The position numbers were made by a program, and so were the translations under genes. 59,373 nt of DNA from Rhodospirillales bacterium (GTDB lineage: Bacteria > Pseudomonadota > Alphaproteobacteria > ATCC43930 > CGMCC-115725): the NCBI GenBank assembly GCA_028288725.1, contig JAQGIC010000102.1, forward strand, positions 1 to 59,373. The letters run 5' to 3'. Position 1 is the stretch's first letter; each line of letters opens with the position of its first letter. Under the pieces are notes generated by a model. That model saw only the letters and a list, made by a program, of their open reading frames with translations, was not told the origin of the DNA and made no database searches. Of this stretch, positions 33,901-41,406 are shown piece by piece.

Positions 33901-35282
33901 TCAAATACACCAAGACCGGCAAGGTGCTGCTCGGCTGCCGCCGTCATCGCGACCGGCTCGGCATCGAGATCTGGGACACCGGCGTCGGCATTCCCGACAA
34001 CGCGCTGCAGGCGATCTTCGAGGAATACCACCAGCTCGACAATCCGGCGCGCGAGCGCAGCCGGGGGCTGGGGTTGGGCCTGTCGATCGTGCAGCGCCTT
34101 GGCGCGCTGCTGGGTCATCGCGTCCGCGTGCGTTCGACCCCGGGCAAGGGCTCCGTCTTCTCGATGGAGGTCGCACTGCCGGCGGCGCAACCCCAGCCGG
34201 CCCCCGCACCGCTGGCACCGGACCAGAGCCGGAGCGAGCCGGTGCGCGGCTGCGCGATCCTGGTCATCGAGGATGATCCCGAGGTACGCGAGCTGCTCGA
34301 TATCTTCCTGACCGACGAGGGACACGCCACGGCGACCGCGGCCGACGGTTTCGCGGCGCTGGACCTGGTCGCGCAGGGGCGAATCGCGCCCGATCTCGTC
34401 CTGTCGGACTATAATCTGCCGGGCGGGATGGACGGGCTGCATTTGATCGGCAGCTTGCGCGAAAAGCTGGGTCATCCGGTGCCCGCGATCGTGCTGACCG
34501 GCGACATCTCGAGCGACACGCTACGCGAGATCGCCCGCCAGGGCTGCGTCCAGCTCAACAAACCGATGAAGCTGCGCGAGCTGTCGCAGATCATCCAGCG
34601 CCTGATGCCCCGTGCGGCGCCGGCTGTCGCCCCGGCCCCTGTTCCCGCCCCCCTGTCCGACGACGCCTCCCACGACGCGCCGGTGATCTTCGTCGTCGAT
34701 GACGACATCGGTCTGCGGACGGCGGTGCGCGAAGTGCTGGAAGAAGATGGGCACAGGGTCGAGACCTTCGGCAGCGGCGAGGCTTTCCTCGATGCCTATC
34801 GTCCCGGCCGCGAGGCCTGTCTGCTGGTCGATGCGGCCCTGCCGGGCATGAGCGGGCTCGATCTGCTACACCGGCTGAACCAAGCCGGCCATCAGCTCCC
34901 TTCGATCATGATCACCGGCAACAGCGACGTACCGATGGCGGTCGAGGCCATGAAGGCGGGTGCCTCGGATTTCATCGAGAAGCCGATCAGCCACGCCGAC
35001 CTGATCGCCTGCGTCGCCCGCGCCGTGGAACAGGCGCGCGACGCCGGCAAGGTGGCGGCCTGGCAGGAGAGCGCCGCCGGCCAGCTCGCCGACCTGACGC
35101 CGCGCCAGCGCCAGATCATGGACATGGTTCTGGCCGGCCAGCCCAGCAAGAACATCGCCGCCGACCTGGGCGTCAGCCAGCGCACGGTCGAAAACCATCG
35201 CGCCTCGATCATGAAGAAGACCGGCTCGAAATCGCTGCCGGCCTTGGCTAGGCTGGCACTGGCGGCGGTGAGGGATAGCTGA
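30951..35282 (+). CDS. CheB-CheR-PAS-histidine kinase-REC-REC-LuxR chimera
   Basis: This 1,443-residue protein joins a whole signalling route. The CheB methylesterase domain (about 19-200) has the triad Ser27 in GIGASAGG, His54 in VQHLDP and Asp146 in GTGADGS. The CheR methyltransferase (about 215-485) has NVTSFFRD and the SAM site GCSTGEE (322-328). A PAS-like segment (about 510-640) is followed by a coiled coil rich in NEE repeats (about 645-725) and a PAS domain (about 735-845). The kinase has His868 in SHDLRQPLQ, an N-box near 980 and GVGIPDN. Two receivers have Asp1153 (SDYNLPGG) and Asp1294 (VDAALPGMSG). A LuxR-type HTH (LTPRQRQIM...TVENHR, about 1380-1437) ends it. No membrane segment is seen, so it is cytoplasmic. 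The input and target genes are unknown. Confidence 0.92.
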   Translation: MPQNRPPQTTAILRPDDDFAVVGIGASAGGLEACSKLLDSMPDGGPMAFILVQHLDPTHASMMVNLLACHTSLIVREATEGMPVAPGHLYVIPPGSYLSVAGGTLHLSLPTQRHGARLPFDFLLQSMAEEYGPRAVCIVLSGTGADGSTGLAAIKEKGGFVIAQDPDEAGHDGMPRAATATGAVDLVLSVTAIPAALLDLGTRPADGDAVIRPEAQTLLAEIIDLLRTKTPHDFTLYKTGTLQRRIERRMAMVAIETDRVDRYLALLYSDPVELDLLAKDLLINVTSFFRDQKVFELLAETTLPDLIKRHPADQSLRVWVAGCSTGEETYSLAMLLREQIAAAKRNIKLQIFASDVDPDAVAAAREGLYPEAIEADVSPERLARFFIREGRAYRVRPDLRASVVFTIQDVLADPPFARIDLVSCRNLLIYLRAEAQAKVIALFHFALREGGLLLLGASETVGNDHHGRFAVVSKPARLFRQIGRSRSGDLGFSLNGGEVVRIPARPGGGQAPSRQMALAELCRRLVTETYAPAAVLINQKLECLFSLGPTDRYLRMAPGQPSHDLLAMARPGARTKLRLAIQQADRENAPVIVVGGWTDQDGTPAAYRIEVKPVPYDGEKLQLICFIDQPKPERSPSPTTPQEASRVAELEQELESTRAELRMAVQNMELSSEEHTAVNEEALSVNEEYQSTNEELLTSKEELQSLNEELTALNSQLQETLERQRTTSNDLQNVLYSTNVATLFLDTDLNIRFFTPATRALFNVIASDIGRPLADLRSLASDSELPSDVREVLKSLAPTEREIETREGSWFLRRVLPYRAQDTGVEGVVITFTDVTERKQIAKALEEAKQEAERANAAKSRFLAAASHDLRQPLQTLSLLQGLLAKLVTGTRPQELVQRFDETLGAMSGMLNALLDINKIEAGTVRAEKTLVRVGEIFDRLRDEFAYPAQAKRLELRVVPCSLSIETDPHLLEQMIRNLLSNALKYTKTGKVLLGCRRHRDRLGIEIWDTGVGIPDNALQAIFEEYHQLDNPARERSRGLGLGLSIVQRLGALLGHRVRVRSTPGKGSVFSMEVALPAAQPQPAPAPLAPDQSRSEPVRGCAILVIEDDPEVRELLDIFLTDEGHATATAADGFAALDLVAQGRIAPDLVLSDYNLPGGMDGLHLIGSLREKLGHPVPAIVLTGDISSDTLREIARQGCVQLNKPMKLRELSQIIQRLMPRAAPAVAPAPVPAPLSDDASHDAPVIFVVDDDIGLRTAVREVLEEDGHRVETFGSGEAFLDAYRPGREACLLVDAALPGMSGLDLLHRLNQAGHQLPSIMITGNSDVPMAVEAMKAGASDFIEKPISHADLIACVARAVEQARDAGKVAAWQESAAGQLADLTPRQRQIMDMVLAGQPSKNIAADLGVSQRTVENHRASIMKKTGSKSLPALARLALAAVRDS

Positions 35283-35345
35283 GGAGCGGAGTGCCGCTCC
35301 CTTGGCCCGTCCCGACATTCCTGCCGATAGGCTTAGGATAATGCC

Positions 35346-35690
35346 ATGCGCAAGCGCTTTGTCTTCGAACGCGAGGATCAGCCGGACGCCGCCTGGGCCG
35401 GGCGCTTCGCGGCCGGTCGCGCCGTCGCCGAGCAATGGTATCGCGGCCAGGGGCTGGATCGGCCGCCCGGCGCCGCGGACTGTCGCGCGGCACATGCCGG
35501 AACTACTGGTGCAATACGACCGCGCCTGCGCGCTCGCCGGCGACGACGACATGGCCCATCGCATCCTCAGCCACTACCGGCCGGCCCCGGTCTATCACGG
35601 CTGCAGCCAGGCGGTCTGGCTCGGATCCGACGGCCCGGCGCTGGTGCGCAACTACGATTTCCCGCCCACGACTACGGCGAGCTCACCGCT
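35346..35690 (+). pseudogene. Remnant of a C45-family peptidase (choloylglycine hydrolase-like)
   Basis: The frame from ATG 35346 gives an N terminus (RKRFVFEREDQPDAAWAGRF). After a shift near 35490 the next frame gives MPELLVQYDRACALAGDDDM and then HGCSQAVWLGSDGPALVRNY. This is the N-terminal third of C45/acyl-CoA:6-APA acyltransferase-like Ntn hydrolases, including the autoprocessing Cys of GCSQ. The rest of the protein (about 200 residues) is missing. A repeat fragment (35696-35714) lies at the break. The remaining bases up to 35802 contain no recognisable gene. Confidence 0.65.
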
Positions 35691-35695
35691 TAGGG

Positions 35696-35714
35696 CCTCA
35701 TATCATCGCGCTCC
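35696..35714. repeat. REP-like family A, half copy
   Basis: The sequence CCTCATATCATCGCGCTCC matches one arm and flank of the hairpins at 8785-8811 and 9953-9979. It marks the point where the C45-peptidase remnant ends. Confidence 0.5.
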
Positions 35715-35802
35715 GGCGTCGAACGCCTTCACCAGCGTCTTCGACGCCGGCAAATTGCTGGATCAGATCGCGCAGATCGGCCCAGGTGAAGGCCACCGCG
35801 AA

Positions 35803-36654
35803 TCAGCCCACCGCGGCCTGTTCGGCGGCTTTGCGCAGCTGCTTGGCGCGGTACATCGCCTGATCGGCGGCTTCGAGTGCCGCCGCCACGCCCTCGCTGC
35901 CCTGGAAACAATAGGCGCCGGTCGCGGCCGAAAGATGGATGGTGGCGCCGTTCCACACCAGCGCCGAGGCCTCGATCGCGTCCGACAGCGCCGCCGCTTT
36001 TTCCTCGGCGGCCTCCTGGCCGGTCTTGACCAGCAGCACGCCGAATTCGTCGCCGCCCAGGCGGGCGACCACGTCGGCATGGCGGACATTGTCGATCAGC
36101 GTGCGGGCGATATGCAGCAATGCCGCGTCGCCGGCGTTATGGCCCCAGCGATCGTTGATCGTCTTCATGCCGTTCAGATCGATATAGACGACCGAGGAAG
36201 CGGTGCCGTAGCGCTGGGCCAGCGCCACCAGACGCGACAGCTCGCGCATGAAGGCGCGGCGGTTGGCGACCGGCATCAGAGCGTCTTCGTCGGCGAGTTT
36301 TTCGAGGTGAGCCGCGCGGGCCTTGGCCTTGTCCAGTTCGCGCTTCAGCCGACCGACCTCGCCGAGCAGACCAGCGAGCGTATCCTTGAGCGGATCCGGC
36401 ACTTGGCCGTCCCCACCCATGCCCGCCTGCGACAGCAGTTCATGCAGCGCCAGCATCGGGTTGCCGCCTGGGCTCAATCCGAAGGACGCCTTGTCGCGTT
36501 TGCCGGGCTTACGGTCGGCGATCTTCAACGAAATGTCCTCGAACCATTCCTGGTCACGCCCTATCCGCCACGCATCCGCGGGGCTCGTCGCTAGACCCCG
36601 GAACGATGCGTAGAATGCACGATCCGGTGCGCTTGCCCAAATGGTTTCCGCCAA
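35803..36654 (-). CDS. Diguanylate cyclase (GGDEF domain)
   Basis: The 283-residue cytoplasmic protein has an N-terminal region without a recognised sensor (1-90), a coiled coil (about 95-120) and a GGDEF domain from about 122. The active-site motif GGDEF (200-204) is intact, and RHAD at 191-194 has the RxxD inhibitory-site spacing, so it should make cyclic di-GMP and be product-inhibited. YIDLNGMKTINDRWGH carries the metal-binding Asp. ATG 36654 is the first start; an internal Met67 (MLALHELLSQAG) is an alternative. It is divergent from purE, with 49 bases between. Confidence 0.88.
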   Translation of the reverse strand: MAETIWASAPDRAFYASFRGLATSPADAWRIGRDQEWFEDISLKIADRKPGKRDKASFGLSPGGNPMLALHELLSQAGMGGDGQVPDPLKDTLAGLLGEVGRLKRELDKAKARAAHLEKLADEDALMPVANRRAFMRELSRLVALAQRYGTASSVVYIDLNGMKTINDRWGHNAGDAALLHIARTLIDNVRHADVVARLGGDEFGVLLVKTGQEAAEEKAAALSDAIEASALVWNGATIHLSAATGAYCFQGSEGVAAALEAADQAMYRAKQLRKAAEQAAVG

Positions 36655-36703
36655 TATAATGGCGACCTCGTCAAGAAGTGCTTAACCAAGGAAGTTTGCG
36701 CCG

Positions 36704-37195
36704 ATGACCACATCCCAGGCGCAAGTCGGCGTCATCATGGGTAGCCAGTCCGATTGGGAGACCATGCGGCACGCCGCCGATACGCTGACGGCGCTCGGCG
36801 TGCGGTTCGAGACCCGAATCGTATCCGCCCACCGCACGCCCGACCGGCTGGTCGCCTATGCCAAAGGCGCCAAGGCATGCGGTATCCAGGTCATCATCGC
36901 CGGCGCCGGCGGGGCCGCCCACCTGCCCGGCATGGCCGCGGCCATGACGCCGCTGCCGGTTCTGGGCGTTCCGGTGGAGAGCCATGCGTTGAAAGGCATG
37001 GACAGTCTGCTGTCGATCGTGCAGATGCCTGGGGGAATTCCGGTCGGCACCTTGGCGATCGGCAAGGCCGGGGCGATCAATGCCGCCCTCCTCGCCGGAT
37101 CGATCCTGGCGCTGCAGGATGCGGCCATCGCCGACGCGCTCGACCAATGGCGCCAGCGCCAGACCGAGGCGGTGGCCGACGTGCCGCGCGACTGA
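36704..37195 (+). CDS. purE: N5-carboxyaminoimidazole ribonucleotide mutase PurE
   Basis: PurE converts N5-CAIR to CAIR in purine synthesis. Class I signatures [18 protein letters not shown] and [11 protein letters not shown] are all present, and the length of 163 residues is normal. It is followed after 48 bases by purK, forming the usual purEK pair. A small spacing to the divergent diguanylate cyclase implies that the promoter overlaps that gene's 5' end. Confidence 0.96.
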   Translation: MTTSQAQVGVIMGSQSDWETMRHAADTLTALGVRFETRIVSAHRTPDRLVAYAKGAKACGIQVIIAGAGGAAHLPGMAAAMTPLPVLGVPVESHALKGMDSLLSIVQMPGGIPVGTLAIGKAGAINAALLAGSILALQDAAIADALDQWRQRQTEAVADVPRD

Positions 37196-37243
37196 CCGTA
37201 CCCGACCGACAAACCTTTTAGACGACAGGAACAGGGCCCAAGG

Positions 37244-38326
37244 ATGCTGGCTCCCGGCGCTACCATCGGCATTCTCGGCGGCGGCCAACTCGGTCGGATG
37301 ACCGCGCAGGCGGCCGCCCGCCTCGGCTTCACCACCCATATCTTCTCGACCGAGGCCGACGGCCCGGGCGCGCAGGTGACGCCCTATGTCACCGTGGCGG
37401 CGCTCGACGATATGGCGGCGCTCGCCCGCTTCGCGGCGTCGGTCGACGTCGTGACCTACGAGACCGAGAACATCCCGCTCGCCACGCTCGACGCGATCCT
37501 GCCGCTGGCGCCGGTCCGGCCGGGGGTGGAGGTGCTGCGCGTCGCCCAGGACCGGCTGCGCGAGAAGGACTATCTGCGCTCGATCGATGTCGCGACCGCG
37601 CAATATCGCGAAGTGACCGGGCCGGACGCGCTCGGCCGCGCCATCCGCGACCTCGGCCATCGCGCGGTGCTGAAGACCGTGCGCATGGGCTATGATGGCA
37701 AGGGCCAGGTCATGATCACGCCGGACATGAACCCGACCCAGGCCTGGACCGCGATCGCCGGCGCCGCCGACAGCGACGGGCTCGCCATCCTGGAATCCTT
37801 CGTCGACTACCGCTGCGAGATCTCGGTCGTGGTCGTGCGCGGCACCAACGGGTCGATCGCCAATTATCCCGCGGTCGAAAACCAGCATGCCAACCACATC
37901 CTGGACACGACCATCGCACCGGCCCGCATCGCGCCGGAACTCGGCATGCGCGCCGAGGCGATCGCCCGCCATATCGCCGAAAAGCTGGACGTCGTTGGCG
38001 TGCTGGCGGTCGAGATGTTCGTGACCCACAAGGACGAGATCCTGGTGAACGAGCTGGCGCCGCGGCCGCACAACTCCGGCCATTGGACCATGGACGCCTG
38101 TTACACCAGCCAATTCGAACAGCTGGTCCGGGCCGTCGCCGGCCTGCCGCTGGGATCGACCGAGCGCCATTCCGACGCGGTCATGAAGAACCTGATCGGC
38201 AACGACATCGAGCGCTGGCGCGAAGCCGTGGCCGAGCCGATGACCAAGCTGCACGTCTACGGCAAGCTGGACGCCCGCCCCGGGCGCAAAATGGGCCATG
38301 TGACCAGGCTGCTGCCGCGGCATTAG
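37244..38326 (+). CDS. purK: N5-carboxyaminoimidazole ribonucleotide synthase PurK
   Basis: PurK is an ATP-grasp enzyme that carboxylates AIR with bicarbonate and ATP. It begins with the glycine-rich ILGGGQLGRMTAQAA, followed by ATP-binding LKTVRMGYDGKGQVMI and the metal-binding VEMFVTHKDEILVNELAPRPHNSGHWT. At 360 residues it has normal length. AAGG precedes the ATG. It is co-transcribed with purE. Confidence 0.95.
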   Translation: MLAPGATIGILGGGQLGRMTAQAAARLGFTTHIFSTEADGPGAQVTPYVTVAALDDMAALARFAASVDVVTYETENIPLATLDAILPLAPVRPGVEVLRVAQDRLREKDYLRSIDVATAQYREVTGPDALGRAIRDLGHRAVLKTVRMGYDGKGQVMITPDMNPTQAWTAIAGAADSDGLAILESFVDYRCEISVVVVRGTNGSIANYPAVENQHANHILDTTIAPARIAPELGMRAEAIARHIAEKLDVVGVLAVEMFVTHKDEILVNELAPRPHNSGHWTMDACYTSQFEQLVRAVAGLPLGSTERHSDAVMKNLIGNDIERWREAVAEPMTKLHVYGKLDARPGRKMGHVTRLLPRH

Positions 38327-38340
38327 GGCATCGGCACAAC

Positions 38341-38428
38341 CCCCACCCAACCCTCCGAGGGAGTTTCTTGGCCCTACCGCTTCGCAGGAGAGGGAGGGAC
38401 CCGTGAAAGCGGGAGGGTGAGGGTCATG
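38341..38428. repeat. Intergenic repeat with inverted GC-rich blocks
   Basis: This stretch holds blocks such as CCCACCCAACCCTCC, GAGGGAGTTTCTTGGCCC, CTACCGCTTCGCAGGAGAGG and GGGAGGGTGAGGG. The order and spacing of these blocks, read on the minus strand, resemble the element at 6440-6517 (CCCTCACCCC...GGGCCCC...CTCCCGCGAACGGCGGTAGAGG). It lies beyond the 3' end of purK. Confidence 0.5.
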
Positions 38429-38474
38429 CCGACTGTGTCTCGGCGTCGCTGTTCTGGCGGCGCAAGCGCGGCGC

Positions 38475-39335
38475 CTAGCTTCGTGGCAACGCATCCAGAT
38501 AGGCCAGCACGTCGGCCCGGACGGGGGCGACGAAACCGAACGAAGTGCCGAGGCCGCCGACCAGCATCGCGTGCTGCACGCCCGGATAGGTCGTGCGCAG
38601 GACCGGCACGCCCAGGTGCTTCAGCTTGGCCTCGAGCTTGTCGGCATTGACCTGGCCGACGATCTCATCCTCGCCGGCGACGATCAGAAAGGCCCGCGGC
38701 GTGCCCGCATCGGCGGCATCGGCCGCCATGTTCGGGCGCCCGTCCGGCGATTGCAGGATGTGGGCGTTCTCGTCCTTGGGCACGAATTGATAGGGACCGG
38801 CCATGCCGACCCAGGCCTCGACCAGGCTTCGATCGGCGCCCAGATAGCGCCGGTCGGTCGCAAGCATTCCCGCGATATAGGCGCCGGCGGAATGGCCCAT
38901 CAGCACGATGCGCCGGGACGAGCCGTCGGGCCTGAGCATGTGCGTCGCGGTCCAGGCCAGGGCGGCCGCACCGTCCTCGACGAAGCCCGGGAAGGCCACG
39001 GCGGGATACAGCCGATAGTCCGCCACGATGGTGATGTAGCCGGCGGTCGCCAGACTCTGGCCGACGAAGCGGTAATCCGCCTTGCTGCCCATCTTCCAAT
39101 TGCCGCCGTAGAAGAACAGCACGACCGGGCGCGTGTAATCATCGGGTCCCGCCGGCCGATAGACGTCGAGCTTCTGGCGCGCATCCGTGCCGTAGGCCTG
39201 GTTGCTCTGGACCGAATAGCCGCCGCGCGGCGTCACCGCATCGACCACGTCGAGCGCACTGCAGCCGGCGAGCGCCAGCGCGCCGAACGCCAGTTGAATC
39301 CCGAGCTTGGCGCCGCCCCGAACCAGACGCTGCAA
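38475..39335 (-). CDS. Alpha/beta hydrolase lipoprotein (esterase-like)
   Basis: The 286-residue protein has a lipobox LALAGC (Cys25) and an alpha/beta-hydrolase fold: oxyanion-type FFYGGNW (75-80), nucleophile elbow GHSAG (Ser149) and catalytic His in VQHAML. It resembles the carboxylesterase/BD-FAE group (LDVYRPAGPD, VVLFFYGG, ADYRLYP). As a lipoprotein it should be anchored in the envelope. Its start is directly adjacent to the stop of the COQ9 gene (39336), so the two are co-transcribed. The substrate is unknown. Confidence 0.85.
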   Translation of the reverse strand: MQRLVRGGAKLGIQLAFGALALAGCSALDVVDAVTPRGGYSVQSNQAYGTDARQKLDVYRPAGPDDYTRPVVLFFYGGNWKMGSKADYRFVGQSLATAGYITIVADYRLYPAVAFPGFVEDGAAALAWTATHMLRPDGSSRRIVLMGHSAGAYIAGMLATDRRYLGADRSLVEAWVGMAGPYQFVPKDENAHILQSPDGRPNMAADAADAGTPRAFLIVAGEDEIVGQVNADKLEAKLKHLGVPVLRTTYPGVQHAMLVGGLGTSFGFVAPVRADVLAYLDALPRS

Positions 39336-39980
39336 CTAGCGGCGCGCCTGGCGCAGGAACTCGAACGGGCCGGCCAGATGCTTAACCGCCCGCTTCACCC
39401 CGTCGGTCAGTTTGGGCAGCTTCATGACGTCGGCCAGCCGCCGGTCGAGAAAGGCGAATGTGTCGGCCGCGCCTTCCGAGCTGTCGTTCAGCCAATAGAG
39501 CACGGTCGGCCCGTAGGCGGCGGCGAGCAGCCCGCGCTTGGTGTAGAAATTGAAATCGGTCGCGGTGTCGCCGGCGGCATACCAGACCGCATCGACCGTG
39601 CGATAGACGATCTCCGCCGCCTTGGCCGCCCCCCAGGGCGACGCCTTGAGCGCGATCGCGCGCCGCACCGCCTCGCGATGGGGGCCGAGCACGATCAGCC
39701 GCGCCTTGACCGCCGTCGCGACCCGCTCGCGCACCTTGAGTGCCGTGAGATCGATCGCTTCGAGCGCGTCGAGCATCCGGCGGTCGGCCCAGTCGTCGAG
39801 CCAGAGCGCCGCCTCGCCCCCGCCATCGGGAAACAGCACGGCGATCTGGGTTTCGGGCAGATCGATCGCCTGGGCGCCGGCTTTGAGGGCCGCGAGCGAC
39901 CAGCCATCGAACAGCACGTTCGGCAGGGTCGCCTCCAGCAGCCGGTCCTTGGCGGCGACGAAGTCGGGGTCTGCGGTCAT
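39336..39980 (-). CDS. COQ9 family protein
   Basis: The 214-residue cytoplasmic protein belongs to the COQ9/rpsU-divergently transcribed family, lipid-binding helical proteins needed for ubiquinone synthesis with Coq7. Typical segments are LEATLPNVLFDGWSLAALKAGA, WYAAGDTATDFNFYTKRGLLAAAY and YWLNDSSEGAADTFAFLDRR. In many alphaproteobacteria this gene is next to rpsU; here rpsU is 3.5 kb away. It ends with TAG and is adjacent to the lipoprotein hydrolase gene. Confidence 0.9.
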   Translation of the reverse strand: MTADPDFVAAKDRLLEATLPNVLFDGWSLAALKAGAQAIDLPETQIAVLFPDGGGEAALWLDDWADRRMLDALEAIDLTALKVRERVATAVKARLIVLGPHREAVRRAIALKASPWGAAKAAEIVYRTVDAVWYAAGDTATDFNFYTKRGLLAAAYGPTVLYWLNDSSEGAADTFAFLDRRLADVMKLPKLTDGVKRAVKHLAGPFEFLRQARR

Positions 39981-40084
39981 TCAATCTCTCCCCTAAAGCC
40001 AGATCCGATTGCCCACAGTCGGATCTCGCTCAGACGTTATTGGCCTAGCGCGAATTACCGCCCCTTGGGCGTTGCCTTCGGCCC

Positions 40085-40666
40085 TTATCGCTCGGATGAG
40101 TCCATCCGGGCGGAAAGCGCGCTGGCATAGGCCGCCAGATCGATCGGGTGCTTCATGCCCTCCTCGATGAATGTCAGCAGAGATAGATCGTTCATGCGCT
40201 CCGGATAGAGCACGCCGTTCAGATGATCGAACTCGTGCTGCACAACCCTGGCATGGAAGCCCACTGCGGTCCGGTCGATCGGCGTGCCGTCGAGCGCGAA
40301 GCCCCGGTAGCGGATCGTCGTATGGCGCGGCACCGCCCCCCGCAGGCCGGGGATCGAGAGACACCCCTCCCAGCCGAGATTGAGCGCGTCGCCCAGCAGT
40401 TCGACCGTCGGGTTGATCAGCGCGGTCATCGGCTCCGGTCCGTCGCCGGCGATATCGCTGGTGCGCTCCTGCGGGACCTTGAAGATGATGACCCGGCGCG
40501 AGACATGAACCTGCGGGGCGGCCAGGCCGACGCCGCCGATATCCTCCAGCGTCAGGATCATGTCGCGCACCAGTTCGGCCACATCGGGCGCCGTCGGATC
40601 GGCGACGGGGTCGGCCACGCGGCGCAGAACGGGATGGCCCATCCGGGCGATCTTCAGAATGCTCAT
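40085..40666 (-). CDS. def: Peptide deformylase
   Basis: Deformylase removes the N-formyl group from nascent proteins. All three motifs are present: GGVGLAAPQ (44-52), EGCLSIPG (metal ligand Cys102) and QHEFDHLNG (metal ligands His144 and His148, catalytic Glu145). At 193 residues, beginning MSILKIARMGHPVLRRVA, it is normal. The start is ATG 40666, since the upstream in-frame ATG at 40726 gives a non-family extension. No fmt gene lies beside it. Confidence 0.95.
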   Translation of the reverse strand: MSILKIARMGHPVLRRVADPVADPTAPDVAELVRDMILTLEDIGGVGLAAPQVHVSRRVIIFKVPQERTSDIAGDGPEPMTALINPTVELLGDALNLGWEGCLSIPGLRGAVPRHTTIRYRGFALDGTPIDRTAVGFHARVVQHEFDHLNGVLYPERMNDLSLLTFIEEGMKHPIDLAAYASALSARMDSSER

Positions 40667-40775
40667 GATGCCCGAGAGTATGGGTGCGAGCCTGTCCCCG
40701 GTAAAGCCCCCGGTGTTGCACGGCATCCGGATGGTGCTATGGAATGGCCGCTTCCGCCTGTCCGATCAGGATGCC

Positions 40776-41399
40776 ATGTCCCAAGACCCGCCCAAACCCG
40801 TGCAGACACTCATCGAAGCCCCTGACGCCCCGGAGATTTTCGCCGATGGCGTCTGCGGCTTCTTTTTGCACAATCAGAACCTGCGCATCGCGTTCGAGGC
40901 GGTTCGGGTCGATCACGCGATCAGCCCCGGTCCGCTCGCGCGTACCATCGTCGCCCGCGTCGTGCTGCCGGCGGCCGGGGCCCGGGGACTTGCGGTCGGC
41001 CTGTTCGATTTCCTGAAGAAGATGGGGCTGGAGCCGGGCAACGTCGTGCCCAGCGTGACGGTGCAGCCGGCGACCCGGGAGCCAACGGCCGAGGCGCCGA
41101 AGCCGCCGACCGCTGAGCCGGCGCCGAGCGGACCGACGGTCGTGGACGCGCCGGGCGCGCCCGACCTGTTCGCCGACGGTGCCACCGGCTTTTTCCTGCA
41201 CAATGGCATCCTGCGCATCGCGTTCGAGGTCTCCCGCTTCGATCATGCTTATGCCAATGCGCCGGCCATCCGGGTCGTGATCGGCCGGGTCGCAATGCCG
41301 GCGGCGGGCGCCAGCGCGCTTGCGGTCAACCTGTTCGATTTCCTGAAGCAGATGGGCATCGATCCGGCCAGCGTATCGACCGTGCCGACGGTTCAGTAG
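40776..41399 (+). CDS. Internally duplicated protein of unknown function
   Basis: The 207-residue protein consists of two copies of a roughly 70-residue unit (17-87 and 127-197) joined by a Pro/Glu/Ala linker (95-120). Shared text includes FADGVCGFFLHN versus FADGATGFFLHN, LRIAFE in both, and GLFDFLKKMGLEP versus NLFDFLKQMGIDP. The unit resembles small beta-rich DUF3467-like domains (residues FADG, a hydrophobic strand, then a terminal helix), but I cannot confirm this. There is no signal peptide or membrane segment. The ATG at 40776 gives the shortest reasonable start. It is divergent from def, and convergent with the chemoreceptor gene seven bases away. Confidence 0.72.
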   Translation: MSQDPPKPVQTLIEAPDAPEIFADGVCGFFLHNQNLRIAFEAVRVDHAISPGPLARTIVARVVLPAAGARGLAVGLFDFLKKMGLEPGNVVPSVTVQPATREPTAEAPKPPTAEPAPSGPTVVDAPGAPDLFADGATGFFLHNGILRIAFEVSRFDHAYANAPAIRVVIGRVAMPAAGASALAVNLFDFLKQMGIDPASVSTVPTVQ

Positions 41400-41406
41400 G
41401 TCACGG

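Noticed and set aside
35302-36594. Plus-strand open frame of 430 codons crossing the GGDEF gene
   Set aside because: Only the start matches the C45 remnant; the rest is antisense to the well-supported diguanylate cyclase gene.
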